A stretch of 64,000 bases of DNA from Clitopilus passeckerianus. Lineage: Eukaryota; Basidiomycota; Agaricomycetes; Agaricales; Entolomataceae. This document shows, piece after piece, positions 24,675 through 37,559 of the stretch. The notes under the pieces were generated by a model, which ran no database searches, was not told where the DNA came from, and worked only from the letters and a program-made list of their open reading frames with translations. The stretch covers positions 1 through 64,000 of the forward strand of contig CALYLX010000154.1 of assembly GCA_944990035.1 (NCBI GenBank), read 5' to 3'. Positions within the stretch are counted from its first letter, which is position 1. The number at the start of each line of letters is the position of its first letter. The position numbers and the translations under genes are program-made.

Positions 24675-27589
24675 TCAGGAGTACTGGACCCGCTTTGAGG
24701 GGCCGCCAGCGCGCGAGTCTTCAGGTGAACGAGGACGCTTGTTGCGACCCGAGATACCGTCTCGGAGGAGGGACGGTTGAGTGAAGTATAGGTCGATGGA
24801 AGGCCGCCTGCGAAGTGAGGGTCTGCGGCGGTGGGACGACGGTGGGCTAGAATGCACAAAAGATTCCATGGAAATGGATGATCCGCCAGGAGTGGCGAAC
24901 GTGTCGTAGGTGGTTGTGGCTGGCTTTTTGTACTATTGAAAGAGAACCAAAGGTAAGCGTATGCGTAAAATCTGAAGGGTAAAGGACGTACAGATTCTAA
25001 TTCGGGCTTTCCCCGCCATTTCGCAATGGCTTCGCAGAACCGTACAGCGGCACGTTCAACAGGTTCAGCGGGATATTGCCACGCTAGATCTTCCATGTGG
25101 GTGGACAAATCTGGCGTAGAGGCAGGAATGTCGTAGAACTAAGACAGTCTGGTCAACAATTGCACTCAGACAAGGCGAATTGCATCAACTTACCCGCTTG
25201 AGACGATCCCTCATCTCCAGTTCGAATTCCTCCTCTGCCTGCGTCTTCCCTGGAGGTGCAAGAACTTGCAAAGAGGGGAACAGCAATCTGATGGCTTCCA
25301 ATAGCGACGGCAGACCATCCGGGTCAAACTCCTCAAATCCAGTCGTAGGCTCCTTCTCCTTATCGAGCTCCCTGGTGATCCCCAAACCGACCGTCAACAG
25401 ACACTCCACAGGCTGCTGCCCTCTCCAGCCGGCGGTGAGGTAGCCTTGCAGAGCAGCACGCGTAAGCAGGCCGGCGAGAAGATTGTACCATTCCCGAGTT
25501 GGGCGTAGTGCAGCTTCTGGTTGTTTCTGCGGCGAGGCATGCGGAGAAGGGGAGATAATCCGTGGCATGGGTGATATTGGTTGCTGGTAGGCGCTCGAAC
25601 TCGAACCCACCATTCGGTACTGTTGCGACGAACTCGTACCCCAATCTCCTGCACTCTGCTGCTGTTGCTGCTGCTGGGCATTTTCCCTAGCTCTGAGGGC
25701 CCTCAACCCAGCCTCTTCTTCGTCCTTGGCCTCGTTCGCCAGCTCAACGGCCATAAGTGCAGACAGCTTAATGAAGCGTGGAATCAGATCCGATAGCTTT
25801 GTGTTTCCTGCACCAGTAGACACAGCTGCATCCTCCGAGTCTTCTTCCTCCGACTTCCTCCTCAATACATTTCCACGCACACCAGGTCTGAGAAGACCTG
25901 AGCCTACTCCACTGCCATCTTGCCAGCCCGAGATGCCGCCTCCGCCAGGTCCAACACCTCCTGGCATGCCTTTCCATGGATTGGCTGAACTGCTGCGGAA
26001 ATCACCGAACGAGGTGGACCTGTTACGGCTTGATCCAGTCGGTCTGGTGGGAGTTTTGGCTTCCACACAGATCTCGCACCCTGTGTGAAGATGGCGTGGG
26101 CACCGGAACTGGGGAGGTGAATTGGCCGTGGATGGGTCAGCCCCTTCCACGTAGAGTTTCTTGACACGTTGGCTCGGTGCAATTCTGACCTGCTGTAGTC
26201 GTGGAGGTAGGTTCTAAGCGATAATCAAAATAACATCGAGTCAGTCAGACGTCATGGGACCAAGGCCAAATAGAGTAGACACGAGTAACGGCAACGACTT
26301 ACAGATTGTGGGGAGTAACCCGGATAAGATGAGGACGCCGATGACGCTGGCGACGGAGATGCAGATAGATGAGATGGGGAGGGACGGGAGGGCAATATGG
26401 AGGAGGCGGGTCCCGGATTGCAGGAAGCGCACACAGAAGAGAGTTGGCTAAGGGCCGTCGGAAGAGAATCAGGAGCCGAGTACGTAGAAGTTGATTCTGT
26501 TGGAGATTGGTCAGATGGTGACTTGACCGTCTGGAATTGGTGTCTGTAGGGTGGAATGGGGGCTTGTCGTGCAAAGAGGTCGTTAATCATAGTTCCAAGA
26601 GCGAGACGTAGGCGTACGCCGTTTGGGAGGGTATGAGGGTGAGGAGTGTTAGGTGCATTCGAGGGCTTCATCTTCGGAGAGGTCGGAGGTGTTAGAATAT
26701 CTTCGTCTTGTATAGGATGCAGGGGTGGGGGTTGTCCGAGCATGGCCGTAACGACTTTTTCGAGCCCTTCCGCACGAAGCCTCAGACTGCGAGCGAGAGC
26801 CAAGTCCTGACTCTGCAGCCGTTCCTCCTCGTCGTCGCCCGGGTTGTCGTGGATGTTATCCCCTCTAGCTTTGAGCTTGGAGACGTCCTCCCCTTCACTC
26901 AGTTCCTCCTCTTCCTCGTCATAGTTTTCCGGCCTCTTCCGATGAGCATAGTTCGAAGAGGATGGTCCTCCGGTACGATCAGTCATGCCCAGTTCAGCCC
27001 TCGCTTGAGCAAAACGTGTTCGCGCTGATATGAAATGAGCTCGCTGTCGCAGCCGATCATGATAAAATGAGACGTACAATGTACCCATAACATATGATCA
27101 ATTATAAGGGTCCGTGTGCTCTTCTCCCTTGGCGGTATCGAATGCAGGTGGTGTGCATGCTTATGGGCGGGGGCTCTAAACGACGGAAGGTTTGCATTTG
27201 ACGCGCTAAAGGGCCCAGGGGATGGCTGGGGGTTTGGCACTCGAGCATTATAGCTTGCAACCGTCTGCGGGGTAGCAAACGGAGGATCTCTTGCACCAGG
27301 GGGTTGGCCGCTTGGCTGCGGCGTTAATATATGGAACGATGGTTGTGCCAGATTGACTGCGACGTGTTAAGGAGTTCCGTGATGTTCTAGCCAGCGACAA
27401 GGACCTTTAGTAGAAGGGGGAAGGGGAAGGAGATCAGATGTCCGACTTTCTCCTAATCCGTGCGAAGGCTACATCCCGAATCTACCCCTTTGAGCGATGC
27501 CTCGGCAATTGCCATAATTCAACTGAATTCAATGCTGATATAGCAGTGTTCGTCGTTGTTGTTGACGATGAAGAGAAGGGCTTTGGCAT
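24675..27589 (-). CDS. Conserved fungal protein of unknown function with Cys/His motif
   Basis: Secure exons in coding order: about 27350-27078, 27024-26303, 26213-25194, 25138-24992, 24932-24675. A start at 27589 (MPKPFSSSSTTTTNTAISAL) is likely, but no in-frame splice to the next exon could be fixed, so the 5' end is provisional. The ordered parts are STRTLIIDHMLWVHSRTRF, FAQARAELGM, GLEKVVTAMLG, REWYNLLAGLLTRAALQGYL, and EPVERAAVRFCEAIAKW. Long Ser/Pro-rich and poly-Gln segments separate them. CASC in the second exon and CPRHLHTGCEIC in the third together offer CxxC plus CxHxHxxCxxC, a possible split metal site. The tail is Arg-rich with KRPRSP, a candidate nuclear signal. I do not recognise a named domain; a nuclear regulator is a guess. 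Confidence 0.7.
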
Positions 27590-27965
27590 CGTTCAGAGGA
27601 TTGAGGAGGGAGGGACAGGATATTTGGCCTCGTTGTTATGACACATGGCTGAGATTGTCGACGCCTTTGATATCACGTACTACGATGGTCCCCGATAGGC
27701 TCGTCATCGTTCAAACCGAGGTACTGACTGTATTATATGAGAAAAAAAATGTCAGAAATGTACAGAACATTTGGCAAGCCTTAACCCGTGCCAAGGTCCC
27801 ATCGCAAGAGGCGACTCAGATGAATCTCACATTCGGGACATCGAGCCGAGGACCGTCCATTGCGCCACGCTCGCTCAAAGCAGGAAAACGTAAGGAACGC
27901 AATAAATGCCACAGGCGACAAACAATTATTAGACTTGGTATGGTATAGCTCGGTATTCCTCTACT

Positions 27966-30657
27966 CTACTCAATTCTACCTCTCAACCAACTCAACAACC
28001 CCTTCGTACCCTCCCTCTCCCAGACACGTCTCTGCGGAATCCTGAACCTGAGATCCATATCATTAGTTTGGGTATCAAGCTGACAGCGGACGTGACTCAC
28101 ATATTTCCATCCACCAAAAACACATCCATAGGTAACAATCCCAACTCAGGTGGCAGCTTCCCTATCTCATTATCCCTAATGTCCAACTCGTCCAAATGCC
28201 ACTCTGGAACCTGTCTATTCCCCTTGAATGACTCTGCCAGTGTCTGGAATCCGTCCAATTCCGTGATCTGGTTCCCTCTCAAACGAAGATGTTTGAGCCC
28301 TTTCTTGTCAGATGTCGCCAGGATGAGGGCAGACAGGGCGGATGAGGTCAAGGCTGAGCTCGAAAGGGCGTTGAAGGAGAGGTTCAAAACCCGCAGGCTA
28401 GGAAATAGGCTTGCGATCAGCGGGAGAAGAGGTTCGGTCGTGCGTGCGGGCAGGTTGGAGGAGCCACTATCTGGATTGGCAGATGCATCCGCACGAATGA
28501 CGGGGACGTTATCCGGTAAACTGCATCCCTCGAGATCTAGTTCCTCCAATAAGGGTAGCAAGCCCTCGGACGAAGCTGGGATAAGGAAGGTCTTATCCAT
28601 ACGTCGGTTTACGAGAACGAGGGATCGCAATTTGTGTGCGAAGGGTTGTGTGACGATCACGGATAGAGGGAGGGTTGGAGACGGCACTACGAAATCCGCA
28701 GATCGGAAAGTAGAAGCAAACGAGTTGGACGCGGCCATTGAGAATGCACGTGTGTGTGCAGGAGTCTTTGTCGGCGGGTTCGATGGTGGCAGAGTGAGCG
28801 TCTGCGTCAACTCAGTGTAGTACTGGGGATTAGAAAGCGAAAAGTTGGGTGGTGGGGAACCGCTCGACTTTGGTGCAGAACTTGGTGCTTTGCCGATACC
28901 AAGTTCCGATTGGGGAGAACTGGTGCTGGTAGCAGCCGCAGCCAGGGCCCGTGCCCTTCTCCTGCCGCCTTCCGTTAGGAGACCCTGTTCTGCCTCCAGT
29001 TCCCATGCTTCCTTGATAACTTCTCGAGGAGGAGCATTCTTTGACGACCCATTTGTAGCCTTGGCAGATGCTTTTGTCATGGCAACATCCTGTTGAGGGC
29101 TCGTGGAAGACGGCTTTTGTGGCTCGCTCCAATCGTCGAGCTCTATCGCCTGTTTGCTCTTCTTGACGTTCGCCTGGCGCTCGAGTTCAAGTTCCCACAA
29201 CTCTTTGACCACCCTTTTACCCACGGTGACCGTGCATACGCCCGCCGGAGGCTCTTCAACAGTGGAAACGAAGCTGAGCTGCAGCTTCAGCGCCCTCAAA
29301 GCCTCAAGAACACCATTTTCTGTAACCTTCGTTTCCCCGAAGTCTAAAATCTTGAGATTTGGGAACGATGTCTCCGAAAACGACGATGGGTCCAAAGCAC
29401 TGTCATCAATTTCCGCTTGCTCAAACCGCAGCTCTTTCAGCCGGGGAAGCTTCGCGAAGGCTTGTAGCAAGTCCTTGCACTTGGAATCATCGACGTTCAG
29501 TGGATTAGCCGAAAGGTCGACTTTGGTAAGAGCTGCTGGGAACTGCAAGTCGATAGACCCGGCAGTGAGTTTGTTGTGAGAGATATCGAGAACAGCGAGG
29601 CGAGGTAGGGGTGAGGTAGCTCGCGAGATGGTTGGAGCAAAGAAGTTGCTTCCAAAGGATGAGTCCCCTTTCCGGGATTTCTGTGTCCCCGAGGTAAAGG
29701 GTGCGTTCAAAGGTAGCTTTGTCAAAGCATTGCGGGAGACGTTGAGGTTTGAAAGCTCCGGAAGTGCGAAAAGGTTCTCTGGGAGTGAGGTGAGTGCGTT
29801 ATGCGAGAGGTCAAGGGTAGTTAAAGCCGTTAGGTCGGCGAACGTGGAAGGGAGAGTGGCAATCTTGTTCTTGTGCGCCTGACTGTGCAGTCAGCAATCG
29901 ATTAGGCCTAGCAGGATTTGTATACGCACATCGAAGGTCTTCAGAGACCCAAACAACGAAATCTCGTGTTGGATCTCCTCTATCTCGTTATTCCAAATCT
30001 TGAGGACTGTCAGGTCCTGCGCCTCGTACCACGAGGGTTGGTCACCTTTTCTGCCACCACGCCGCGGAGCATCTGGTGTAGGAGGCAAAACAGGTTCATT
30101 AGGCACCGATTTCAGTGGATCAGGTGTAATCCCGAGGTGAATTTCAAAGAGCGCAGAAGGAATGCAAGGCAGCGATCTCGTGGCAAGGTTGAGGTTTCCT
30201 AGATTGCATGAACAAGAACAAGTGGGCAGCTTCAATGTTATACTTAGCCAACAGCAGATAGAATATTTCCATGCATACCTGTGCTTCTTGCCTTTTCTAT
30301 AGTCTCCCGTACAGGTAAACGTCCAAGGATATCCTCGTCTTCCTGCTTAGGAGCAGGTACGGGCGAGGCTTCCTCCAGGGAGATGAAGTCAGACGAGCCA
30401 GCTTCTGTCGTCCTCGACTGCGCCTTTTTTGCTTCTGCTCGACGCATTGCAATGGCTTCCTTAATACTGAGAGCAGGTGCCGGCGCTGCATCTGGTTTGG
30501 GTACAGGGGGAGGTTTGCTTGCAGGTTTGACGGGTGACGTCGATCGCGACGATGGGCTCTTGATTCTAGATGGGGCGAGGGCACTTGCCGCAATGCGACT
30601 CCTCGCAGGTGTAGCAGCCGGTCGTGCAGGCGTACGATGAGATGGACGAGATGCCAT
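27966..30657 (-). CDS. Leucine-rich-repeat protein (LRRC-type), cytoplasmic
   Basis: Exons in coding order: 30657-30279, 30198-29930, 29878-28101, 28047-27966; total 2508 nt, 835 residues. The first 110 residues are Pro/Ser/Ala/Arg-rich (MASRPSHRTPARPAATPARS) and look disordered. Two LRR blocks follow. Block one runs through LTVLKIWNNEIEEI, LTTLDLSHNALTSLPENLF and LAVLDISHNKLTAGSIDL. Block two includes LEELDLEGCSLPDN, LRVLNLSFNALSSSAL and LKHLRLRGNQITELDGF, and ends HLDELDIRDNEIGKLPPELG. Between them is a Lys/Glu and Ser-rich linker with a repeated ELWELELE / EAWELEAE motif. The last exon adds FRIPQRRVWEREGTKGLL. There is no signal peptide or membrane segment. The role is probably protein binding; no pathway can be assigned. 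Confidence 0.88.
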
Positions 30658-31110
30658 AGTCAGAGCCTAACAACAGAAAATGTGTTGAATGCCAACTGTC
30701 GGCACAACACAAGTCGGCTCGCCAAACGAGGCAGTCGCCTGTCAAACACGCCGAGGCAACTATTCGGGAGAGAAATACAATACTAGCTACACAGGTATTT
30801 GACCATTGTTCTATAATTCAAGGACGGGGGAAACGATTTGAGGCTAGCATAGTATATTGTATTTAAATCGTAAAACATAACGACAACAACATACACGACC
30901 AGCACCACAACTATATTGCAAACATTAAATATGCCACAGGTAAAGTACCTAAAGTCCAATGAGTCCGGGGTGAGTCCGCCTGATACAGGTAAAGAAGAAT
31001 GTCCACGGAGAGCGAAGAGATGGAATTGAATAGCATCCAGGGTTCGTGTATTAGTGGGGCCAAAGAGAGTGTCCGGATACTACGGTGTGTCCATGTATAT
31101 CAAGCGTGGT
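30658..31110. other. Intergenic, no gene seen
   Basis: Separates the 5' end of the LRR gene from the 3' end of the secreted-protein gene. AT-rich with no coding frame of interest. Confidence 0.6.
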
Positions 31111-32266
31111 TTAAGATGATTTGGGGACGAAGTGGAGGGATACCCATTTAGTGTCGTCCCCACCGAGGAGTTGGGAGAACAAGTCCTGGTCTCCAGTCAA
31201 GATGAGGGCGCCGTGCGAGTAACCCATGTGAGTCTCGGGGTGGGTGGCATCATCGTTGACCCATTGAGGAGCGATTTCAGAGGTGTTCTCATCATACGAG
31301 AACTGAGGCAGGAATCTACTGAGCGACGTATCGGTGAAGCTAAAAAGGTAAACTTACGATTGAGCTCTGAATCTGTCTGGAGATACGGGTCTTTTGGGTG
31401 AATGAGTTGGCTCCGTTCGAGGGCGTAGCATGGGGGTCAGTTTGAGTGGTGGCACCAAGATAGACGTAACTAAGTTCATGTCGTCAATGTCAAATTATTA
31501 GAAATGTCAAAATGGAACTCACTTCTTGGAGTTATGCTTGATGGTGCTGCAGCTACAGTCAGAGGTATAACCGGCGATACCACCAAAGTACGGGAAGTTG
31601 GAATCAGGTCCGTTCTGTCAAAAAGATGATTTCATGTCAAGAGCCCGACCATACCAAAAGCCATGTCGCAAGTAGACGTACGACAGTCTTGATATCAGTA
31701 GCACCACGCTTGGCAACGGTAAGGTCAATGGAGATTTCGAGACGAAGGTCAATTTCATCTTGATCACAGAGACCATATTGACCGAAGTCATTCCAGTTCT
31801 TGCCAACGTAACCGATACACTTTCCGTCATGATCCCTGACTTCAAGGTGACCGTTGGTGCTGAAGCCGGTATGAGTTTTGCAGTCAGTAGGAAAACAGTA
31901 AAAACCCACCATCCACCGTTTCCGCCGGGATGTGAAGAGGGTTGAGGGTGGTGAGGACCTCCACCGGGACCTGCAAGCGAGTTAGCTTTCAAAGACTCCC
32001 AGCCTTTTTGGGTCGAGCTAGCACGCACCGTGTCCACCGCCATGATGACGACGAACGGGAGGCTTCAGGGGGAGCCTGGCCGCAAGACGCTTGGCGTTCG
32101 TCATCTCCCTGTCCTCAATCTGAGAAAGAGGTCGGTAGCGAGTCGACCTGGTGTCAAGAGTGGAAGTCGGGGGGTTGAAAGCTTCCAAAGCTTTGCTTGT
32201 AGTAGTGGCAGCAGCCATTGCGGAGGCAGCACCGAGAGCAACGAGCGAGAAGAACTTTACGAGCAT
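31111..32266 (-). CDS. Secreted protein of unknown function with Kex2-like processing motif
   Basis: Exons in coding order: 32266-32029, 31970-31910, 31859-31682, 31614-31523, 31469-31358, 31302-31111; total 873 nt, 290 residues. A clear signal peptide (MLVKFFSLVALGAASAMAAA) is followed by EMTNAKRLAARLPLKPPVRR. Related TNAxR-LxxxLPPxPPxRR stretches recur near the N-terminus of many basidiomycete secreted proteins, and the basic pairs suggest Kex2 cleavage. A His/Gly/Pro linker follows, then the ordered part: CTNGHLEVRDHDGKCIGYVG, WNDFGQYGLCDQDEIDL, NFPYFGGIAGYTSDCSCS, and HMGYSHGALILTGD. I cannot name the fold or activity. Five cysteines lie in the ordered part. Its promoter is duplicated elsewhere in the window at 38.8 kb. 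Confidence 0.85.
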
Positions 32267-32284
32267 GATGAATCTCTAGGTGGG

Positions 32285-32490
32285 TAGAAACAAAGAACGT
32301 GAGGTATTAAAGAATGGAAAGGATTGAGAAAGCCAGCTAAGTAGCTGTAAATGAAGAAGCAACGCGAAGGGAAGGAACAACAAAGGCTGCAAGAATAAAA
32401 GCCCTCAAATCGCGCTAACCTTTTTTCGAAGAACCCGATGGCCCGTTGAGAATGACAGATCATGATGGTCCTGAAAGCTTCCTGATCAGG
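32285..32490. repeat. Promoter segment of the secreted gene, copy 1 of a duplicated block
   Basis: This stretch includes GAATAAAAGCCCTCAAA and ATCATGATGGTCCTGAAAGC. It is clearly related to 38818-39005, which repeats both strings at the same spacing. Here it is the promoter of the minus-strand secreted gene, with the TTTTATT core read on that strand. Confidence 0.75.
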
Positions 32491-33249
32491 GTTCAATGGG
32501 CATGCTTGATTTGCGGCCTGCCTTTGCCATGGGCCCGAATACGAGAGCTACGTGTTTTAAGTGGTACCAGAGTCAACGAAGGTGTTGCCCCTCCCCGAAG
32601 GTCGTCTTGAAGACGCCAGGCAGGTAACCGAACCGCGTTCCATCTATACTTCCTATTCTCGCGTGCTTTTGGTAAAAAATGAATACTTCGCCGGCGGCAA
32701 AGGGTTAAATTTTCATTTCCTATTGTTATCGGCTTTAGTTACGTTCAAGGTGTTCTTTATAAACCTACGGGCGGACTAATGGCAAGCGACAGTTTCAATG
32801 GGTTTTGAAATTTGAATGGAATTCGGCAAAACGCTAATCTGACTTTCAATCTTATCGCCACTCTGCTCCCATACTCATCACAAATCCTCTGTGATTTGCC
32901 TGGTTTTGCGAGCAACAAGCCTGGTGCCGAAACTTGTCTACGTGTACGATAACATAGTGATTTGGGGGACATATTTGGAACCTCGGACATATGGCCTTGA
33001 ACTTGTGCGGGTGAATACAGCCATTATCACTTTACAACGGCGACGCAAGCATCTGAATCCAGATATTCTTCCGCCAGGCCCAGGGGCTGGTGCTTTGGTA
33101 GGCGCGATGTCGGGAACATGGGATCTTGTGCGGCGAAGTTACAAAAGAAGAGTACTCCAGTCTCCTGGGACCTGGAATTACTGGAAGCCTGGTAATAGTG
33201 ATTACGAAAGCGGGGCGAACGGAAGGATGCCGTGCGCACGTTACTTCGA

Positions 33250-34700
33250 AGATACAGCGTGAAAGGCTCGCCCATTCATTCTTCCTTCAGAACACACCGA
33301 CCCTATTGATGAGCAATAAGCAGATCAAAATTCTCGTCATTCCGGCGACTGCGGATAGGTAAGGAATGAATAGAGATGACTACACCGTTTCAGGTTCCAC
33401 GCCGTGGGCCATTGTCAACCTGCCAGCAGCTCTCGTGATTTTTCGTCTGAAGTCGAGATGTATAGATACGCTCGGGCTGGCCATCGAACACAGCGTCCGG
33501 TTACCTACTTTTCACTGTCAAGATGAGGACTCAGATTTGCCTGCTAAATGGACATTGGGTTGACTCACCTTCTGGCAGTTAGGAAACCTAAAATGCTTAT
33601 TTCCAATATCTTTCGGTTCGGTTGCCAGCTTGGTAGATCGACCTACCAAATCCCAATGGCTATCGCGAAGATCTGATTAGCTCAGTCCTGTGTCCACCGT
33701 CATTCGGTAGGTCATTGGCTTATGTTGAACGAAAAGATGATGCACGATCCATTTGCCAACAGGAAAGAGCGACACTCCTGCCTTCTAAGGCATGTTTATT
33801 GCCCTTCATGGTGCCACTGCGGATATCCTGGCCGACAAGGTTAAAATTTAAAGATGCCGCTCCCCAGAAAGGCTGTGCTCGAGTTTATTAACTCCGTGGG
33901 CACACATCTACATTTTGGAGCTCAGTTTGAAGCGGGCAGTGAGGCTTTTCACAGGCAACGTCCAAGAGGTTGACCCGCACTGAGGATTCTGATACATTTT
34001 AAGCGATAGACAAGATGTCCAGTCAATCAAGTGCCCAAGACGCCGGATTTTGGTAGGAATGCGGGCCATACGCCAGTGTCTCCAGCTTTCGCGAGTCGAC
34101 GTCGGGATCACCGTATTGCGCCACTTTGTTGATGGGGTACCACACAACGTCCAGGTGACTCATAAGGTAGAGAACGTTCCCTATGAGAAGGTGACGGTAT
34201 GAAGGGTGATTGAAGTCTAAAGGCAAAGAGTGTACGGTGATGGCTCGCTGGACAGTTTCAATCAGCCGCCACTGGCACTTGCGCGCTTAATGCCAGCAAA
34301 TCGATGCGAGGTAGGGTCCTGGACTTGCTCGTTAGGTCATAATGGACCTGATGATCAATGCAATTTAATTCTAAAAGTTTTTCAACAAAACTAACTGGGA
34401 AACAACTGTTAAGACGTACGTTTTCACTGGGTCGCCCTCTCTGCTGCGTCTCTACTAGTTCTCGTATGGAATACATTCCATATGCGTTCCGCCGACCGTC
34501 TGGACTAACAGGTAGTACGGTCTACTCATCGACGGTCCACCGAGACGTGCGTTCCTGGACTAGCTAGAAGCCGTACGTACACGTGCACGAGGTCTCATGT
34601 CGGACATTCTTGATGGCTCCTGACGTCTTCTGTCGTCGCGAGATTAACCCGACCTATGATAATACCTAGGCGTTGGGAGTCTTCAGTGTCAGTCATGGCT
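33250..34700. repeat. Diverged duplicated block, copy 1
   Basis: Shares many strings in the same order with 39095-40440, for example CAGCTCTCGTGAT, TTAACTCCGTG, CAATTTAATT-like and TTCCGCC, and GTATGGAAT near CATTCCATA. Divergence is substantial, with many substitutions and small indels, so the duplication is not recent. Confidence 0.65.
34023..34300 (-). pseudogene. Decayed coding remnant in duplicated block, copy 1
   Basis: On the minus strand one open frame reads WRLIETVQRAITV, then SYRHLLIGNVLYLMSHLDVV and DVDSRKLETLAYGPHSYQN. Copy 2 at 40080-39700 carries the related WWRLIDTIERAVTIYT and LPWPMSRINVVQYAI and DAHSRSLETPTYAPHPHQN. In this copy the frame is open here but closes with stops upstream, where copy 2 is open. 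Protein family unrecognised. Confidence 0.45.
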
Positions 34701-37508
34701 GGCTATACTGGAGCTAGGTTACTTGCCCTTGTGGCGGGTGAGGCATGCTTCAGGATCATCCCAAGGGAACGAGGTAGGATGCCAGGCGCCGCAAAAGATG
34801 TAATTGTGACAGAACAAGAACATCGGGATGCCGGCCCACTGGGGACCATTTGTCCCTCTTTGTTGACATGTGAACGAACGCTTGTTCCGTGCCTCGTGTA
34901 GGTCTTCCCAAAATCCAATATTCCTCTTCAAACGGACCTCTTGCGATGGTGAGGCTATGTTGGGACATGATATTCGAGGGTTCAAACATGATTTCTTGCC
35001 TTATCGTTCGATATCGACGATCGTTCATTAACGGATGGAAACGTGACAACTGGTCTCTCTGATAGAAGCGTTCTAGAACATAAGATAGCTGATCAGCCGA
35101 CTACGCCACGCTATGCTTCTCCGATTTTCGGTATGATTGAGAAAAACAAAATTCCATAAAACGCAAGCCTCAGCTTCAATTGAATGGAAGTACCGACTTC
35201 AGGATCTCCGAACCTGTGCATGAAGATCACGACTGACTCGCCCTGGATATCCATCCCGAACATCTGCTTCTTCTCCTCACTTCGATTACCGGCAGGACGA
35301 GCAAGCTTCAGCGCAGCTACATCTTTACGCAGTCTTCTACGTCAATCACGTCGCCCTGCCGATTCCGCTCTTCGGAATTGGGGTGGGGACCCGCTCTGCG
35401 ATTCAAGACTGGCGCGCTTCCTCCCCTCGATTCGCCAGATATAGACAGAATCCGAATCCTTTGACAGCAATAGACCTTCGTGCTATGGACGTGGGAAGTC
35501 ATCGAACACCCTTACGCCTCAAGGTCTCTTTTAAACTGCGGATAGGCCGGTTTCTACAGTCGACTTGGGTCATTTTACCAACGTGTTTGTGGATCCAGGC
35601 GCCTTTGCGGAGGAAACACCGAATAGGTATGAAAACAATTGTAAAACTAGCCCCCCTATCCTAATACCTTCTTGTTCCAGCCGCATATGAATTACTGTGG
35701 TTTTCGGGACGGCAGTGCATACGAATGCTTTCCGGTCGGATAATGATAACGGGTGAGTTCATTAGGTGCGACTTTTCCGGCTCGCTGACGAACATGAAAG
35801 CAAGGGGCAAAGCGAAGGGCACCGGGGCTTTTCGGTCGGGCTCGGACTGAATGCTAAACCTGGCAAAAGCCAATGCAATTCATGGGGGCCGCCACCCCGG
35901 TTAGCGTGGACCTTGGGGCAAAACGTGTGGAATCTGTTTATCTCCATGCTTTCAGTTCTCTGTTGTTCTCACGACGGTTCGACATACCACAGTCTTGAGC
36001 TAGGTATAACCGAACCGACGAAAGGGGTGTACACTTCCGTTCAGTCTCAATTTCGTTTCTTAGTGCGTGATTCATTCGATCAGTCGACTCGATATCCCAT
36101 ATCGGGGGGTGTTTACGACCACAGCAGGAGGCCCAATATTTATCGGGTAGCGCGGTAAAGAAACAGGGTAGATTTGGAACACGGAGGTTCAAATTCGCCC
36201 GTTCTTACGCGCAGACCAAGTACGTTGGGATTATGTTATGAATTCAATTCAACATTGGTTTTTACCGAATTTCTTTTCACCGCGGATTAGGGCAACAACT
36301 GATAAACCCCAGTTCCCATCGCCCGCGGCCTTGAACGGGGTGTAATTATTCGTGGCCACTTGTGACCCTACTTACCCCCTTGATTTGGATACTCACAACA
36401 GTACATCATTCACCCCGGGGAACGTAGAACTGAGGGGATCACGCGAGAGGGTGTAGCGAAAGACTTACTACCCATCGAAAGAGCTGTGTCGTACAGGAGC
36501 TAGGGATTCCTAGAGAGGTGCTTCCTAGGCCTGAAGGTGCAGCCTGACGCTCACGAGTTCTCATTGATTAGTCAACCTCTGAATTTTTCATCATAGAACG
36601 TCGTCTTAGGGGGTCCTAAGAGTGACTCTCGAGAAACGAAGAACTGCAATTGCTTCCTGCTACAGACCATCGATCAATCCAGAACACAGGTTTAAATTGC
36701 CTTTTATGTTGTTTCTTGATATAAATTTCATCAGAAAAACCCAGATAAGCCATTCAAGGCGTTCGTCCGGACCATGCTAGTATAATATTGATATGCTTCC
36801 ATACCAGAGAAAGAATCTACCCAGAGCAGAGACAGCAGTGCTGAGCGGCTGTCATTTTTCACCATAACTGGCCATAGTTGCTCACAAGACCTTCGTTTTC
36901 CAGACCGAGATTTTAAAACGGGCTTAGATGATATTACGCCAGTATGTGAAAATAATAACTTGCCAAGCGTTCTGGTGTCACTATACCCTAAAGTCCCCCA
37001 CCGCATATCATACGGTGGTCTGGTGCTCGACGAGCTACTCTCTTCCAAGTATATGTCGGTCGCAATTGCACCAACAATCGAGATGGGGTATTGTAGGAAA
37101 TTCAGTGGCCCCTCTGGGTCAAAACCTCTAGCACAATTTGATCTATCACAGCCTAACAACGAGATGGTTTGTTTTGCCCTCTGGCCCAAGTTCGCTGCTG
37201 CTCGTTACTTTGGCTATTGTTTCGTGACCTTGAAGTTTGAGGATCCAAGTTCAGGATGGAAGACTCGGACGATGTCGCTGAGTCATGACATCAAAGTCAG
37301 CATCTCGATCATATGATGACCTTTCGAATCTCTCATGCCGCACATCAACGTACCTCTCGCATCCCATACCTCTGCTCTGATATAAAAGCTGTGTGTGTGA
37401 CAATAGTGCTGTAGAGAAAATGAAGCATACAAGCTCATAACCTACGGGAGGGGCTGTTCTAATGTAGCCCAGTTAGTAACCCAAACGTTTTACGTCGGGA
37501 GACTAGGC

Positions 37509-37516
37509 TATATAAA
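37509..37516 (+). promoter_or_regulatory. TATA box of ZF-A
   Basis: TATATAAA lies 51 bases before the ATG at 37560, the same spacing as in ZF-B. Confidence 0.6.
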
Positions 37517-37559
37517 TGCGATAGAATCCCGCTCTAGTGGGTTTACCTCTGGTACCAAT

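Larger units (their letters stand above)
32491..37508. other. Long gene-poor accessory stretch with decayed reading frames
   Basis: About 5 kb with no intact gene. The part 33250-34700 pairs with 39095-40440 and holds decayed minus-strand coding sequence, described separately. From 32500 to 33240 the sequence has no counterpart in the other copy, so it may be an insertion. From 35300 to 37500 I see only unrelated frames. The longest are about 150 codons on the minus strand (37189-36731) and about 118 on the plus strand (36960-37316), overlapping each other; neither has a recognisable motif or partner exons. Confidence 0.5.

Noticed and set aside
25660..25690. CAG/CTG trinucleotide run
   Set aside because: It encodes a short poly-Gln stretch within the unnamed conserved gene, common in fungal disordered regions and not a separate element.
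36181..36200. A GGTTCAAATTC string resembling the B box of a tRNA gene
   Set aside because: No matching A box, anticodon arm or acceptor stem could be folded around it, so no tRNA is called. No other tRNA or rRNA was seen.
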